Positions 7,501 to 13,008 of a stretch of DNA of 13,008 bases are shown in pieces; within the stretch, counting starts at the first letter, position 1, and each line of letters begins with the position of its first letter. Under the pieces are notes generated by a model that saw only the letters and a program-made list of their open reading frames with translations, was not told the origin of the DNA and made no database searches. The stretch is from Nocardioides sp. GTDB taxonomy: Bacteria; Actinomycetota; Actinomycetes; Propionibacteriales; Nocardioidaceae. Where the stretch lies: assembly GCA_029264225.1 (NCBI GenBank), contig JARICB010000379.1:1-13008 (forward strand), read 5' to 3'. The position numbers and the translations under genes were made by a program.

Positions 7501-9480
7501 GACCAGCGAGTTGAAACCGTCGATCTCGTTCTGGGAGTCCCAGACCGCACGCAACGCGTTGCAGAACAAGGCACGCGCGCTGGGGGGCAACTTCTCGGGG
7601 TAGCGCAGGCCGAACTCATAGACATACGTGGATCGACCGAGCCCGGCGAGCTCATAGGGCCGCTCGTCGACCACCTCGACGCCCATCGAGGTGAGCATCG
7701 GGAGCACCTCGCTCAACGAGAGCGGCGGACCAACCCGATAGACCTTGAGCCGGTTCTCGTCGCTGTCACCTGGCGAGCGTTCGAGCAGTTCCAGATCGAT
7801 TCCCTCCTCGGCCTTGATGGCCCGGAGCCGACCCACATCGGCGGCTGCGTCGGTCGGGGTGAAGTCCTCCTTGTAGGCCTCCGGGAATGACTCTGCCCAG
7901 GTGCGCGCCAGCCGCGAGCCCTCGTCCTCGCCGTACTCCTCGATGATGGCCTGGGTGAAGTCGTCGCGCCACGACCGGGCTGCTTCGATGATCTTCGGTT
8001 CGAGGTCGCTGACCTCGAACGAGGCAATCATCTCGCCGCGCGGCGGACGCACCACGAAGTGCAGCCGCGCCGTGGCCGCCTCGTTGACGCGCGCGGTGTA
8101 TTCGATGGTGTCGCCGTGAAGCTCTTCCTTGAGGATCTGCGCGAAGCGTTCGCGCACCGTCGTGTTGTAACGATCGCGCGGCAGGTAGACGAGCACGGAG
8201 ACGTAGCGTCCGTAGGTGTCGCGACGGGCGAACACGCGCGGCTGGCGTCGCTCGCGTGCCGACATGATCGACAGCACCGTCGGCGCCAGTTCGGCGGCCG
8301 GCGTGTGGAACAGCTCGTCGCGGGGATAGTTCTCCAACGTGTCCAACACAGCCTTGCCTGCGTGGCTGCGTGGATCGAAACCGCACCACTTCAACACGTC
8401 GGCCGCCTTCTCCCGCAGCAGTGGGATACGGGTCACCGACTCGGTGTAGGCCGCGCTGGAGTAGAGGCCCAGGAACCGACGCTCACCGATGACGTCACCG
8501 TGAGCGTCGAACGTCTTCACACCGACGTAGTCGAGGTAGGCCGGGCGGTGCACCGTGGCGCGAGAGTTTGCCTTGGCCAGCACCAGCAGGGTCTTCTCTC
8601 GGGCCTTGTCGCGCACGATGGCCGGCAGCCGGGCGAAGGACTGCGACATGTCCTGATCGGCGCGCAGGATTCCGAGGCCGGTCCCCGGCAGGGCACGCAG
8701 CGCCCACTCCTCACGGCCTTCGTCGGCCAGTTCCACCAAGTGATATTCGCGGTAGCCCAAGAACGTGAAGTGGTCATCGGCCAGCCAACGGATGAAATCG
8801 CAGCCCTGCTGGATCTCGGCATCGCTCAGCGGCGGCGGGTTGTCCTGGATCTCCGCCACGACCGCCAACGCCCGATCGCGCATCTTCGACCAGTCCTCGA
8901 CTGATTCTCCGACGTCGCGCAGCACCCGCTCGAGTGCTCCGACGACCTCGTCCATCTCGGCCTGATCCACGATGCGGTCGATCTCGATGTGCATCCATGA
9001 CTCGGCGAGCACATCACTCTCAGTGTCGCTGACTTTGCCGTCCTCGATGATGCTGACGGCTCGGAGTTCACCGGTGATGTCGCGGGTGACGCGGAACTGC
9101 GGGTGGATGACCGCGTGCACGTTGTGCCCCAGCCGCATGAGCTCCATCGTTACCGAGTCGACCAGGAACGGCATGTCGTCGGCGACCACCTCCACGACCG
9201 AATGGCCACCCGATGACCAACCCGCCTCACTCGTGCTGGGCGTGATGACCCGCACGGCCGTCGTACCCTGCGGTCGAGAGGCGGCGCCCGCGTAGTGCGA
9301 CGCGAAGGCCCCGTAGATGTCCGCCGGAGCGCGCCCGGTCAGGTCTTCGGCTGCGACATGTCGGTAATAGGCGGCCAAGAGTTCCCTCACCTGGCCCGGC
9401 GGCGGGCTGCCCGGTCCGGCGGCCGCCGTAGCGGCCGCGCGAGTGAGCAGATCGGTCTTGGCATCCTCGGAGCTCGACAC
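4582..9480 (-). CDS. gdh: NAD-dependent glutamate dehydrogenase, large ~180 kDa type
   Basis: This product of about 1632 residues oxidatively deaminates L-glutamate to 2-oxoglutarate and ammonia with NAD+. Its length fits the GDH-180 class known from Streptomyces and Mycobacterium (about 1600-1650 residues). Numbered from the GTG at 9480, the catalytic core shows RGGLRWSD (827-834), KAQMVK (848-853), GAKGGF with K863, and the dinucleotide-binding stretch VGIGDMSGDVFGNG (996-1009). In this family a long N-terminal region carries ACT-like regulatory domains and a C-terminal helical region completes the subunit. The frame extends to an ATG at 9534, but that start has no ribosome binding site. 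The GTG gives an N-terminus, VSSSEDAKTDLLTRAA, that lines up with Streptomyces homologues as I remember them, with GGAG close upstream. In mycobacteria this enzyme is inhibited by the FHA protein GarA; whether that applies here is unknown. An amidase gene follows after 28 bp. Confidence 0.96.
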   Translation of the reverse strand: MSSSEDAKTDLLTRAAATAAAGPGSPPPGQVRELLAAYYRHVAAEDLTGRAPADIYGAFASHYAGAASRPQGTTAVRVITPSTSEAGWSSGGHSVVEVVADDMPFLVDSVTMELMRLGHNVHAVIHPQFRVTRDITGELRAVSIIEDGKVSDTESDVLAESWMHIEIDRIVDQAEMDEVVGALERVLRDVGESVEDWSKMRDRALAVVAEIQDNPPPLSDAEIQQGCDFIRWLADDHFTFLGYREYHLVELADEGREEWALRALPGTGLGILRADQDMSQSFARLPAIVRDKAREKTLLVLAKANSRATVHRPAYLDYVGVKTFDAHGDVIGERRFLGLYSSAAYTESVTRIPLLREKAADVLKWCGFDPRSHAGKAVLDTLENYPRDELFHTPAAELAPTVLSIMSARERRQPRVFARRDTYGRYVSVLVYLPRDRYNTTVRERFAQILKEELHGDTIEYTARVNEAATARLHFVVRPPRGEMIASFEVSDLEPKIIEAARSWRDDFTQAIIEEYGEDEGSRLARTWAESFPEAYKEDFTPTDAAADVGRLRAIKAEEGIDLELLERSPGDSDENRLKVYRVGPPLSLSEVLPMLTSMGVEVVDERPYELAGLGRSTYVYEFGLRYPEKLPPSARALFCNALRAVWDSQNEIDGFNSLVLAAGLTWRQATVLRAYAKYLRQGSSPFALDYIQQALGGNVDITRLLVDLFEARFEPGSETGSGVVPADDEARVARMSEVEDKLAAALDDVVSLDQDRILRSYRNLIRATLRTNYFQLDRDGSIHPYMSFKLEPASIPDLPEPRPNFEIFVYSPRVEGVHLRFGAVARGGLRWSDRRDDFRTEVLGLVKAQMVKNTVIVPVGAKGGFFCKQLPDPSNRDAWLAEGIACYTTFLSGLLDITDNLEEGQTVPSPGVVRHDGDDSYLVVAADKGTAKFSDIANGVAADYGFWLGDAFASGGSVGYDHKAMGITARGAWVSVQRHFREMGVDCQEEDFTCVGIGDMSGDVFGNGMLRSVHTRLVAAFDHRDIFIDPAPDAAATFAERERLFGLPRSSWQDYDKSLISEGGGVWSRSAKSITISPQVREVLGLEDEATSLTPAELMRAILVAPVDLLWNGGIGTYVKSCEESNADAGDKANDPIRVNGADLRTRCIGEGGNLGMTQLGRIEYARHGRGGEGGRINTDFIDNSAGVDTSDHEVNIKILLDRVVASGDLPEDKRNTLLAEMTDEVATLVLRDNYEQNLALANAAAHAVPLLHVHEDWMKTLEHRGVLNRDLEALPTTRQVRRRIDQGEGLSVPELAVLLSWTKIVLADELLDSDLPDDPYLREDLLGYFPSRMQADYVPAMEDHPLRRQIIVTQVVNDLVNGAGMTFIPRLAGETGATVADLTRANFVAREIFGSLALRDEIRSWDNAVPAERQTRMRIEMRTLVERASRWLVNNRRPPLDSVATVDFFQSRVQSVMAMLPTVMSGHELDDFIGRRDRLTTQGVSDDLATRVAVLAPAYALLGIVETADSLSLDPVTVAQVHFALGERLGLPAMVQRIFALPRDDRWHTMARAAVRDDLYAVHQQLTAVVLKTTASHDSAPARVAEWEDADASVIGRAAETLDEICRDDEADLARLSVGLRVVRSLLAIG

Positions 9481-9590
9481 GTCTCCGACCCTAGGCTGCC
9501 CGATGTGACCCACACAACACGGGTGCGTACCCATCCGTAGTTACGGGTTGCCCGGCCGTGGTCGCGTCGGCGGCTGGGTCATGATGTTGC

Positions 9591-10067
9591 ATGGCCACCC
9601 GACTGAGCAAACAACTCCACTACGACGCCAGCGTCGATGCTGTCGCAGCGATGCTGGCTCACCCGACCTTCCGAGAGGCCGTGCTCGAGACCCAGCGCGT
9701 CCTGCGTGGCTCGGTCTCCATCGAAGGATCACAAGTGCGCATCGAACAGGTGCAATCGGCCGGCCGTATCCCCTCGTTCGCCAAGAAGTTCGTCGGCGAC
9801 GAGATCACCATCGTGCAGACAGAGTCGTGGACAACCCCGGGCGCAGCTGAGGTGCGCTTGGCGATCCCCGGCAAGCCGAGCGACATCGCGGGTTCGGCCA
9901 CGCTGGCTCCCGGCGTCTCCGGCGGCACCGTCGAGACGATCGATCTGTCGATCAAGGTCGCCATCCCGCTGGTGGGCGGCAAGATCGAGAAACTGATCGC
10001 CGAGCTGTTCGAGCGGGCCCTGGACAAGGAGCACGCCGCCGGGATCGCTTGGCTCGCCAGGTCCTGA
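9591..10067 (+). CDS. DUF2505 family protein
   Basis: The 158-residue product resembles the actinobacterial DUF2505 family, whose fold is thought to be related to SRPBCC/START ligand-binding proteins. Its function is not established. Family-like features are the N-terminal LHYDASVDAVAAMLAHPTFR (9-28), the central PSFAKKFVGDEI (61-72) and the C-terminal VAIPLVGGKIEKLIAELF (123-140). It has no signal peptide or membrane segment. The ATG at 9591 lacks a clear ribosome binding site; two nearby ATGs (9581, 9584) are out of frame. The gene diverges from the glutamate dehydrogenase across a 110-bp region and ends before a perfect hairpin at 10104-10125. No partner gene follows on its strand, so it is probably monocistronic. 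The family call is by recognition only. Confidence 0.85.
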   Translation: MATRLSKQLHYDASVDAVAAMLAHPTFREAVLETQRVLRGSVSIEGSQVRIEQVQSAGRIPSFAKKFVGDEITIVQTESWTTPGAAEVRLAIPGKPSDIAGSATLAPGVSGGTVETIDLSIKVAIPLVGGKIEKLIAELFERALDKEHAAGIAWLARS

Positions 10068-10103
10068 CCCGCCGCGTTGGACATGCCCGGGGTGGCCCTG
10101 GAA

Positions 10104-10125
10104 ATTCACCGGCTGGCCGGTGAAT
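10104..10125 (+). terminator. hairpin after the DUF2505 gene, candidate terminator
   Basis: A perfect inverted repeat (ATTCACCGG, loop CTGG, CCGGTGAAT; stem 9 bp) begins 37 bp after the DUF2505 stop. There is no following T tract, as is common for actinobacterial terminators. It could equally be a symmetric bidirectional barrier between two convergent units. Confidence 0.5.
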
Positions 10126-10166
10126 CCCTAGGTTGGCCCCCCAAGCATTGGTCACAAACCTAGGGA
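10125..10166. repeat. 10-bp inverted repeat with 22-nt spacer
   Basis: TCCCTAGGTT (10125-10134) and AACCTAGGGA (10157-10166) are perfect reverse complements separated by 22 nt. The repeat starts at the last base of the preceding hairpin, so the two could form consecutive stem-loops. Each arm carries the palindrome CCTAGG. The role is unknown; it might be a second terminator hairpin, a protein-binding site or part of a small structured RNA. Confidence 0.55.
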
Positions 10167-10380
10167 AATGATCTCGAAGTTCGGGTTCCCACAGTCAGAA
10201 TCCAATGGGATTGAACGACGTGTCCAGTCCGACCTTCGCCACCACGCAGTGGTACGTCGCAGCTGCCCCAGTCCGGACCCGAACTGGGATACGGCGGAAG
10301 CGACGTCTTCGTGGTGCCCGATGGACGCACGCCAATCAGCAACCTCAAGGCTGTGGTTGGCTTTCTCGAACCCACGACCT

Positions 10381-10405
10381 GCCCGGTTCCGCGGAAACCC
10401 CGGGC
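10381..10405 (-). terminator. GC-rich hairpin after the pruA operon, weak candidate terminator
   Basis: GCCCGG and CCGGGC flank the palindrome TTCCGCGGAA with a 3-nt bulge, about 41 bp downstream of the last gene of the minus-strand pruA operon. There is no T tract. Position is the main support. Confidence 0.3.
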
Positions 10406-10445
10406 ACTCGCGGATCCGGTCAGGCAACGCCTCAGGCAGCCGAGA

Positions 10446-10586
10446 TCAGGAGTTCTCGTCGTTGGCCCGATCCTGGCGCCGACGGATCCAGATCACCAGG
10501 CCGAGGAGTACGAACGGGCCGAACGCCAGGAGCAGGGTGAGAGCTTGTTCGTAGGGGTGGAGCGCCCCCATGTGCAGCGGTGTCAC
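10446..10586 (-). CDS. 46-aa single-pass membrane protein, last gene of the pruA operon
   Basis: This short gene encodes 46 residues: a short N-terminus, one hydrophobic segment (about 14-35, ALTLLLAFGPFVLLGLVIWI) and a basic-acidic tail beginning RRRQDR and ending NDENS. The positive cluster right after the membrane segment predicts an outside N-terminus and a cytoplasmic C-terminus. The GTG start (10586-10584) lies 5 nt after the pruA stop, which suggests translational coupling. An internal ATG (10571) would give a 41-residue product. No strong ribosome binding site is visible for either. The clean hydrophobic-then-RRR layout and tight operon position support a real gene. I do not recognise a family; a function linked to pruA is only inferred from position. 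Confidence 0.72.
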   Translation of the reverse strand: MTPLHMGALHPYEQALTLLLAFGPFVLLGLVIWIRRRQDRANDENS

Positions 10587-10591
10587 GACGC

Positions 10592-12226
10592 TCACTCGGT
10601 GTCCATGTGTGGGTAGCGGAAGTCCTTCGGCGGCACGAACGTCTCCTTGATCGAACGCGGCGACGTCCAGCGCAGCAGGTTGCTCGGGGCTCCTGCCTTG
10701 TCGTTGGTGCCCGAGGCACGGCCACCACCGAACGGCTGCTGGCCGACGACGGCGCCGGTGGGCTTGTCGTTGATGTAGAAGTTGCCGGCGGCGAAGCGCA
10801 GCTCGCGTTGCGCCCAGGCAATGGCGGCGCGGTCCTGCGCGATGATCGCGCCGGTGAGGGCGTAGGGCGCGAACGACTCCATCTGCGCGACGACCGACTC
10901 GAAACGGGCGTCGTCGTAGACGTGGACGGCCAGGATCGGGCCGAAGTACTCCGCGGAGAACATCTGGTCGGTCGGGTCACTCGACTCCACGATCGTGGGG
11001 CGCACGAAGTAGCCCACCGAGTCGTCGGTCTGGCCGCCGGCAAGGAGGGTGAGGTGCTTGGTGCGCTTGACCCGCGCGATCGCTGCCTGGTGCTTGGCGA
11101 AGGCTCGGTCATCGATCACGGCGCCCATGAAGTTGGCGAAGTCGGTGACATCGCCCATCGCCAGCCCCTCCGTGTCGGCGATCAGCTGGTCCTTCATCTT
11201 GTCCCAGACCGACTTCGCGACGTAGGCACGCGAGGCGGCGCTGCACTTCTGGCCCTGGTACTCGAACGCACCCCGCAGCATCGCGACCCGCACCACGTCG
11301 GGGTCGGCGCTGGGGTGGGCGACGATGAAGTCCTTGCCCCCGGTCTCACCGACGATGCGCGGGTAGGCGCGGTAGGAGGTGATGTTCTCCCCCACCGTGC
11401 GCCACAACTGCTGGAAGGTCGGCGTCGAGCCGGTGAAGTGAATGCCGGCGAGGTCGGGGCTGGCCAGCGCCACCTGGGAGACGTCGAGACCGTCACCGGG
11501 GAGCATGTTGATGACGCCGGGCGGCATCCCGGCCTCCTCCAGCAGCTCCATCGTCAGGGATGCGGCAAGCTGCTGGGTCGGCGACGGCTTCCAGATGACG
11601 GTGTTGCCCATCAGCGCCGGGGCGGTCGGCAGGTTGCCGGCGATCGCGGTGAAGTTGAACGGCGTGATCGCGTAGACGAAGCCCTCGAGCGGGCGGTGGT
11701 CGGTGCGGTTCCAGATGCCGGGGCTGTTGGCGATCGGCTGCTCGGTCAGGATCTGCTTGGCGTAGTGGACGTTGTAGCGCCAGAAGTCGATCAGTTCACA
11801 GGCCGCGTCGATCTCGGCCTGGTAGGCGGTCTTCGACTGGCCCAGCATCGTGGCGGCATTGATCCGCTGGCGCCACGGGCCGGCGAGCAGGTCGGCGGCC
11901 TTGAGCATGATCGCGCACTTCTCGTCGAAAGGCATCCGCTGCCACGGCAAGGCAGCAGCCTTGGCGGCCTTGATCGCGGCCTCGGCGTCCTTGGTGGTGG
12001 AGTTCTTGAACGTCGCCAGCACGTGCTGGTGGTCGTGCGGCTGCAGGACCTTCATCTCGACGCCGCCGCCGTTGCGCTTCTTGCCGTCGATGTGGGCACG
12101 CAGGGTGTGCTGCTTGGCCTCGAGGCGGGCCAGCTCCGCCACCAGTTCAGCCCGTTCGGGACTGTGGGGGGCGTAGGTCAGGTTCGGCTCGTTGGTGGGA
12201 GCCGGTGGAAAGGTGATGGCGTCCAT
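10592..12226 (-). CDS. pruA: L-glutamate gamma-semialdehyde (1-pyrroline-5-carboxylate) dehydrogenase
   Basis: The 544-residue enzyme oxidises glutamate semialdehyde, the open form of 1-pyrroline-5-carboxylate, to glutamate with NAD+, the second step of proline breakdown. It is an aldehyde dehydrogenase: oxyanion asparagine N191 in TPFNFTA, K213 in IWKPSP, FTGSTPTF (264-271), general base E294 in GETGGKD, nucleophile C328 in GQKCSA, E426 and F429 in SAEYFGP, and the P5C-type substrate loop around INDKPTGAVVGQQPFGG (485-501). The length fits stand-alone actinobacterial PruA (about 540) rather than the bifunctional PutA; no proline dehydrogenase domain or gene is seen in the window. The ATG at 12226 lies 9 bp after the upstream small gene, and a 46-aa membrane protein follows 5 nt after the stop. 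The product feeds glutamate to the dehydrogenase encoded 1.1 kb away. Confidence 0.97.
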   Translation of the reverse strand: MDAITFPPAPTNEPNLTYAPHSPERAELVAELARLEAKQHTLRAHIDGKKRNGGGVEMKVLQPHDHQHVLATFKNSTTKDAEAAIKAAKAAALPWQRMPFDEKCAIMLKAADLLAGPWRQRINAATMLGQSKTAYQAEIDAACELIDFWRYNVHYAKQILTEQPIANSPGIWNRTDHRPLEGFVYAITPFNFTAIAGNLPTAPALMGNTVIWKPSPTQQLAASLTMELLEEAGMPPGVINMLPGDGLDVSQVALASPDLAGIHFTGSTPTFQQLWRTVGENITSYRAYPRIVGETGGKDFIVAHPSADPDVVRVAMLRGAFEYQGQKCSAASRAYVAKSVWDKMKDQLIADTEGLAMGDVTDFANFMGAVIDDRAFAKHQAAIARVKRTKHLTLLAGGQTDDSVGYFVRPTIVESSDPTDQMFSAEYFGPILAVHVYDDARFESVVAQMESFAPYALTGAIIAQDRAAIAWAQRELRFAAGNFYINDKPTGAVVGQQPFGGGRASGTNDKAGAPSNLLRWTSPRSIKETFVPPKDFRYPHMDTE

Positions 12227-12235
12227 GAACCGACC

Positions 12236-12586
12236 TTAGCGACCGGCGAGCAGCTCGGGGATCTCCTGGGTGGCATACCAAGCCAGGTCGTCGTCGGGGT
12301 CGGCGTCGTCCTCGGTGTCGATGTGTACGGCGACCACGAGCCGCATCGGGATCTCGCCGGCCTCGGCGCTGGCCGCGGGTTCGAGCTCGGCCACCAGCAC
12401 CACCCGACGACCCGGTTCCTCGAGCAACGCCGCCGACGCGTCGGCGGCGCTCATCAATGCGGCGTACTCCGCCTCCTCCGAGTCGTCCTCGGCCCTGACT
12501 CGCTCAATGCTCGCCGGCACCACCCCGCGCTCGTCGTAGTCGGCAAGTCCAGCGACGGTCGTCGGTAGATAGACGCGATCATTCAT
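12236..12586 (-). CDS. small acidic conserved protein, DUF6912-like
   Basis: The 116-residue acidic product starts MNDRVYLPTTVAGLADYDE and contains EEAEYAALMSAADASAALL (37-55), a beta-strand-like RRVVLVAEL (60-68), a second strand MRLVVAVHI (81-89), an aspartate-rich run (TEDDADPDDD, 91-100) and a LAWYATQEIPELL end (101-113). This layout resembles actinobacterial proteins now grouped as DUF6912, by recall only; no biochemical role is known. It has no signal peptide or membrane segment. The ATG at 12586 overlaps the stop of the upstream acyltransferase in an ATGA arrangement, which fixes the start; the longer open frame to 12694 is only an overlap with that gene. pruA begins 9 bp downstream. 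Confidence 0.82.
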   Translation of the reverse strand: MNDRVYLPTTVAGLADYDERGVVPASIERVRAEDDSEEAEYAALMSAADASAALLEEPGRRVVLVAELEPAASAEAGEIPMRLVVAVHIDTEDDADPDDDLAWYATQEIPELLAGR

Positions 12587-13008
12587 GGCTTCTTGACACC
12601 TTTCACCGCGGGCGACTTCTTGCGACCCCGTGGCGCCCGCTGCCGGGTGTCGCTGGCCGACTCCTTGAGTTCCTCGAGCGCCTCCAACAGGCACTGGCCG
12701 AAGACGGCGATGTCTGGCAGCGCGTCCCGGTCGGCGGTGATGCCGTAGAAGACACCACCGTTGTAGGAGGTCACGCCTACCGACATCGCGTGATCGGGCA
12801 ACAGCGGAGGGACCGGGTAGGTCTCGACCATCGTGGCGCCGCCCGCATAGAGCGGAAACTGCGGACCGGGGACGTTGGTCACCGAGAGCTGGAATCCGCG
12901 CCGCAACTCAGCGGCTGCCACTCGCGAACCGAGGGCGTGGAACGTTGTGGGCGCGAAGCCGGCGATGCCGGCCAAGCGGTCGGCCGCGACACCGCGACCG
13001 GTCTCCTT
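12583..13008 (-). CDS. wax ester synthase/diacylglycerol acyltransferase (WS/DGAT), C-terminal part
   Basis: These are the last 141 residues of a WS/DGAT-type acyltransferase, which makes wax esters or triacylglycerol from acyl-CoA and is usually membrane- or lipid-droplet-associated. The visible part is the C-terminal domain (DUF1298): NVPGPQFPLY (45-54 of the visible part), GGATMVETYPVPPLL (56-70) and AMSVGVTSYNGGVFYGITAD (74-93) match its conserved pattern. The catalytic HHxxxDG motif would lie in the missing N-terminal part beyond the right edge. The protein ends in a basic tail (RGRKKSPAVKGVKKP) that follows the domain and may aid membrane or polyphosphate-like anionic contacts; that is speculation. 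The stop overlaps the next start by 4 bp (ATGA), so the downstream small gene is translationally coupled. Confidence 0.92.
   Translation of the reverse strand, partial: KETGRGVAADRLAGIAGFAPTTFHALGSRVAAAELRRGFQLSVTNVPGPQFPLYAGGATMVETYPVPPLLPDHAMSVGVTSYNGGVFYGITADRDALPDIAVFGQCLLEALEELKESASDTRQRAPRGRKKSPAVKGVKKP

Larger units (their letters stand above)
10068..10445. other. 378-bp region without a convincing gene
   Basis: This stretch lies between the convergent ends of the DUF2505 gene and the pruA operon. It contains at least five short inverted repeats (10104-10125, 10125-10166, 10199-10212, 10267-10288, 10381-10405) and is locally less GC-rich around 10140-10215 than its neighbours. Open frames exist on both strands, but none has a ribosome binding site or recognisable family. 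Two plus-strand segments (about 10205-10290 and 10275-10385) have coding-like composition in different frames and might be a broken gene. No tRNA or transposase was found. Confidence 0.6.

Noticed and set aside
4744..7890. Long plus-strand frames (486 and 493 residues) opposite the glutamate dehydrogenase
   Set aside because: Antisense to a well-supported gene, with shadow-like composition and no recognisable domains.
10152..10427. 91-residue minus-strand frame in the intergenic region
   Set aside because: No ribosome binding site and no family resemblance. It crosses one arm of the 10125-10166 inverted repeat and ends in it. Kept only as part of the unassigned region.
10340..10445. tRNA gene on the minus strand
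   Set aside because: Only a T-arm-like GGTTCGA with its 5' flank is present. The 3' side of the T stem does not pair, and no D arm, anticodon arm or acceptor stem can be found in the preceding 60 nt.
10580..12568. 662-residue plus-strand frame
   Set aside because: Antisense to pruA and the 116-aa gene, whose motifs and operon spacing are convincing. The composition is typical of a shadow frame.
12587..12694. N-terminal extension of the 116-aa gene (36 extra residues)
   Set aside because: It would lie wholly within the acyltransferase gene. The ATG at 12586 forms a standard ATGA overlap and begins the family-like sequence.

Overview
The window reads as chromosomal DNA from a high-GC actinobacterium. 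Supporting signs are strong G/C bias at third codon positions, GTG starts, long antisense shadow frames, and a gene set that includes Ku, the ~180 kDa NAD-glutamate dehydrogenase, a WS/DGAT acyltransferase and DUF2505. The flavour is Nocardioides-like (Propionibacteriales), but that is an inference from gene content, not a proven assignment. No mobile element, CRISPR array, rRNA or tRNA was found. Nearly all of it looks like ordinary core or soft-core chromosome.

Left part (1-3180): a divergent locus. On the minus strand, a FadD19-like acyl-CoA synthetase (546-2126) is followed 12 nt later by an ATP-dependent DNA ligase (1-533) that runs off the left edge. On the plus strand is ku (2260-3180). 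Ku and the ligase are the two core parts of bacterial non-homologous end joining, here separated by a lipid gene. The 133-bp divergent intergenic region holds a perfect 14-bp palindromic site, TAGAACACGTTCTA. It matches the published KstR (cholesterol-catabolism repressor) consensus and lies 17 bp upstream of the synthetase start.

Middle part (3183-10067): on the minus strand, a very large NAD-dependent glutamate dehydrogenase (4582-9480) is followed 28 bp later by an amidase-signature hydrolase (3183-4553). The amidase ends tail to tail with ku, 2 bp apart. A DUF2505 gene (9591-10067) diverges from the dehydrogenase.

The stretch 10068-10445 is the only one longer than 300 bp without a convincing gene. 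It holds several inverted repeats and some weak coding-like sequence.

Right part (10446-13008): a tight minus-strand operon. In transcription order it has the C-terminal end of a WS/DGAT acyltransferase (cut by the right edge), a small acidic protein (116 aa, 4-bp overlap), pruA (9-bp gap) and a 46-aa single-pass membrane protein (5-bp gap).

Taken together, PruA (glutamate semialdehyde to glutamate) and the dehydrogenase (glutamate to 2-oxoglutarate plus ammonia) form consecutive steps of proline and arginine breakdown. The synthetase and the WS/DGAT enzyme point to acyl-CoA/steroid and storage-lipid metabolism. The best leads are the KstR-like operator over a synthetase-ligase transcription unit, the unlisted 46-aa membrane protein behind pruA, and the structured intergenic region at 10.1-10.4 kb.
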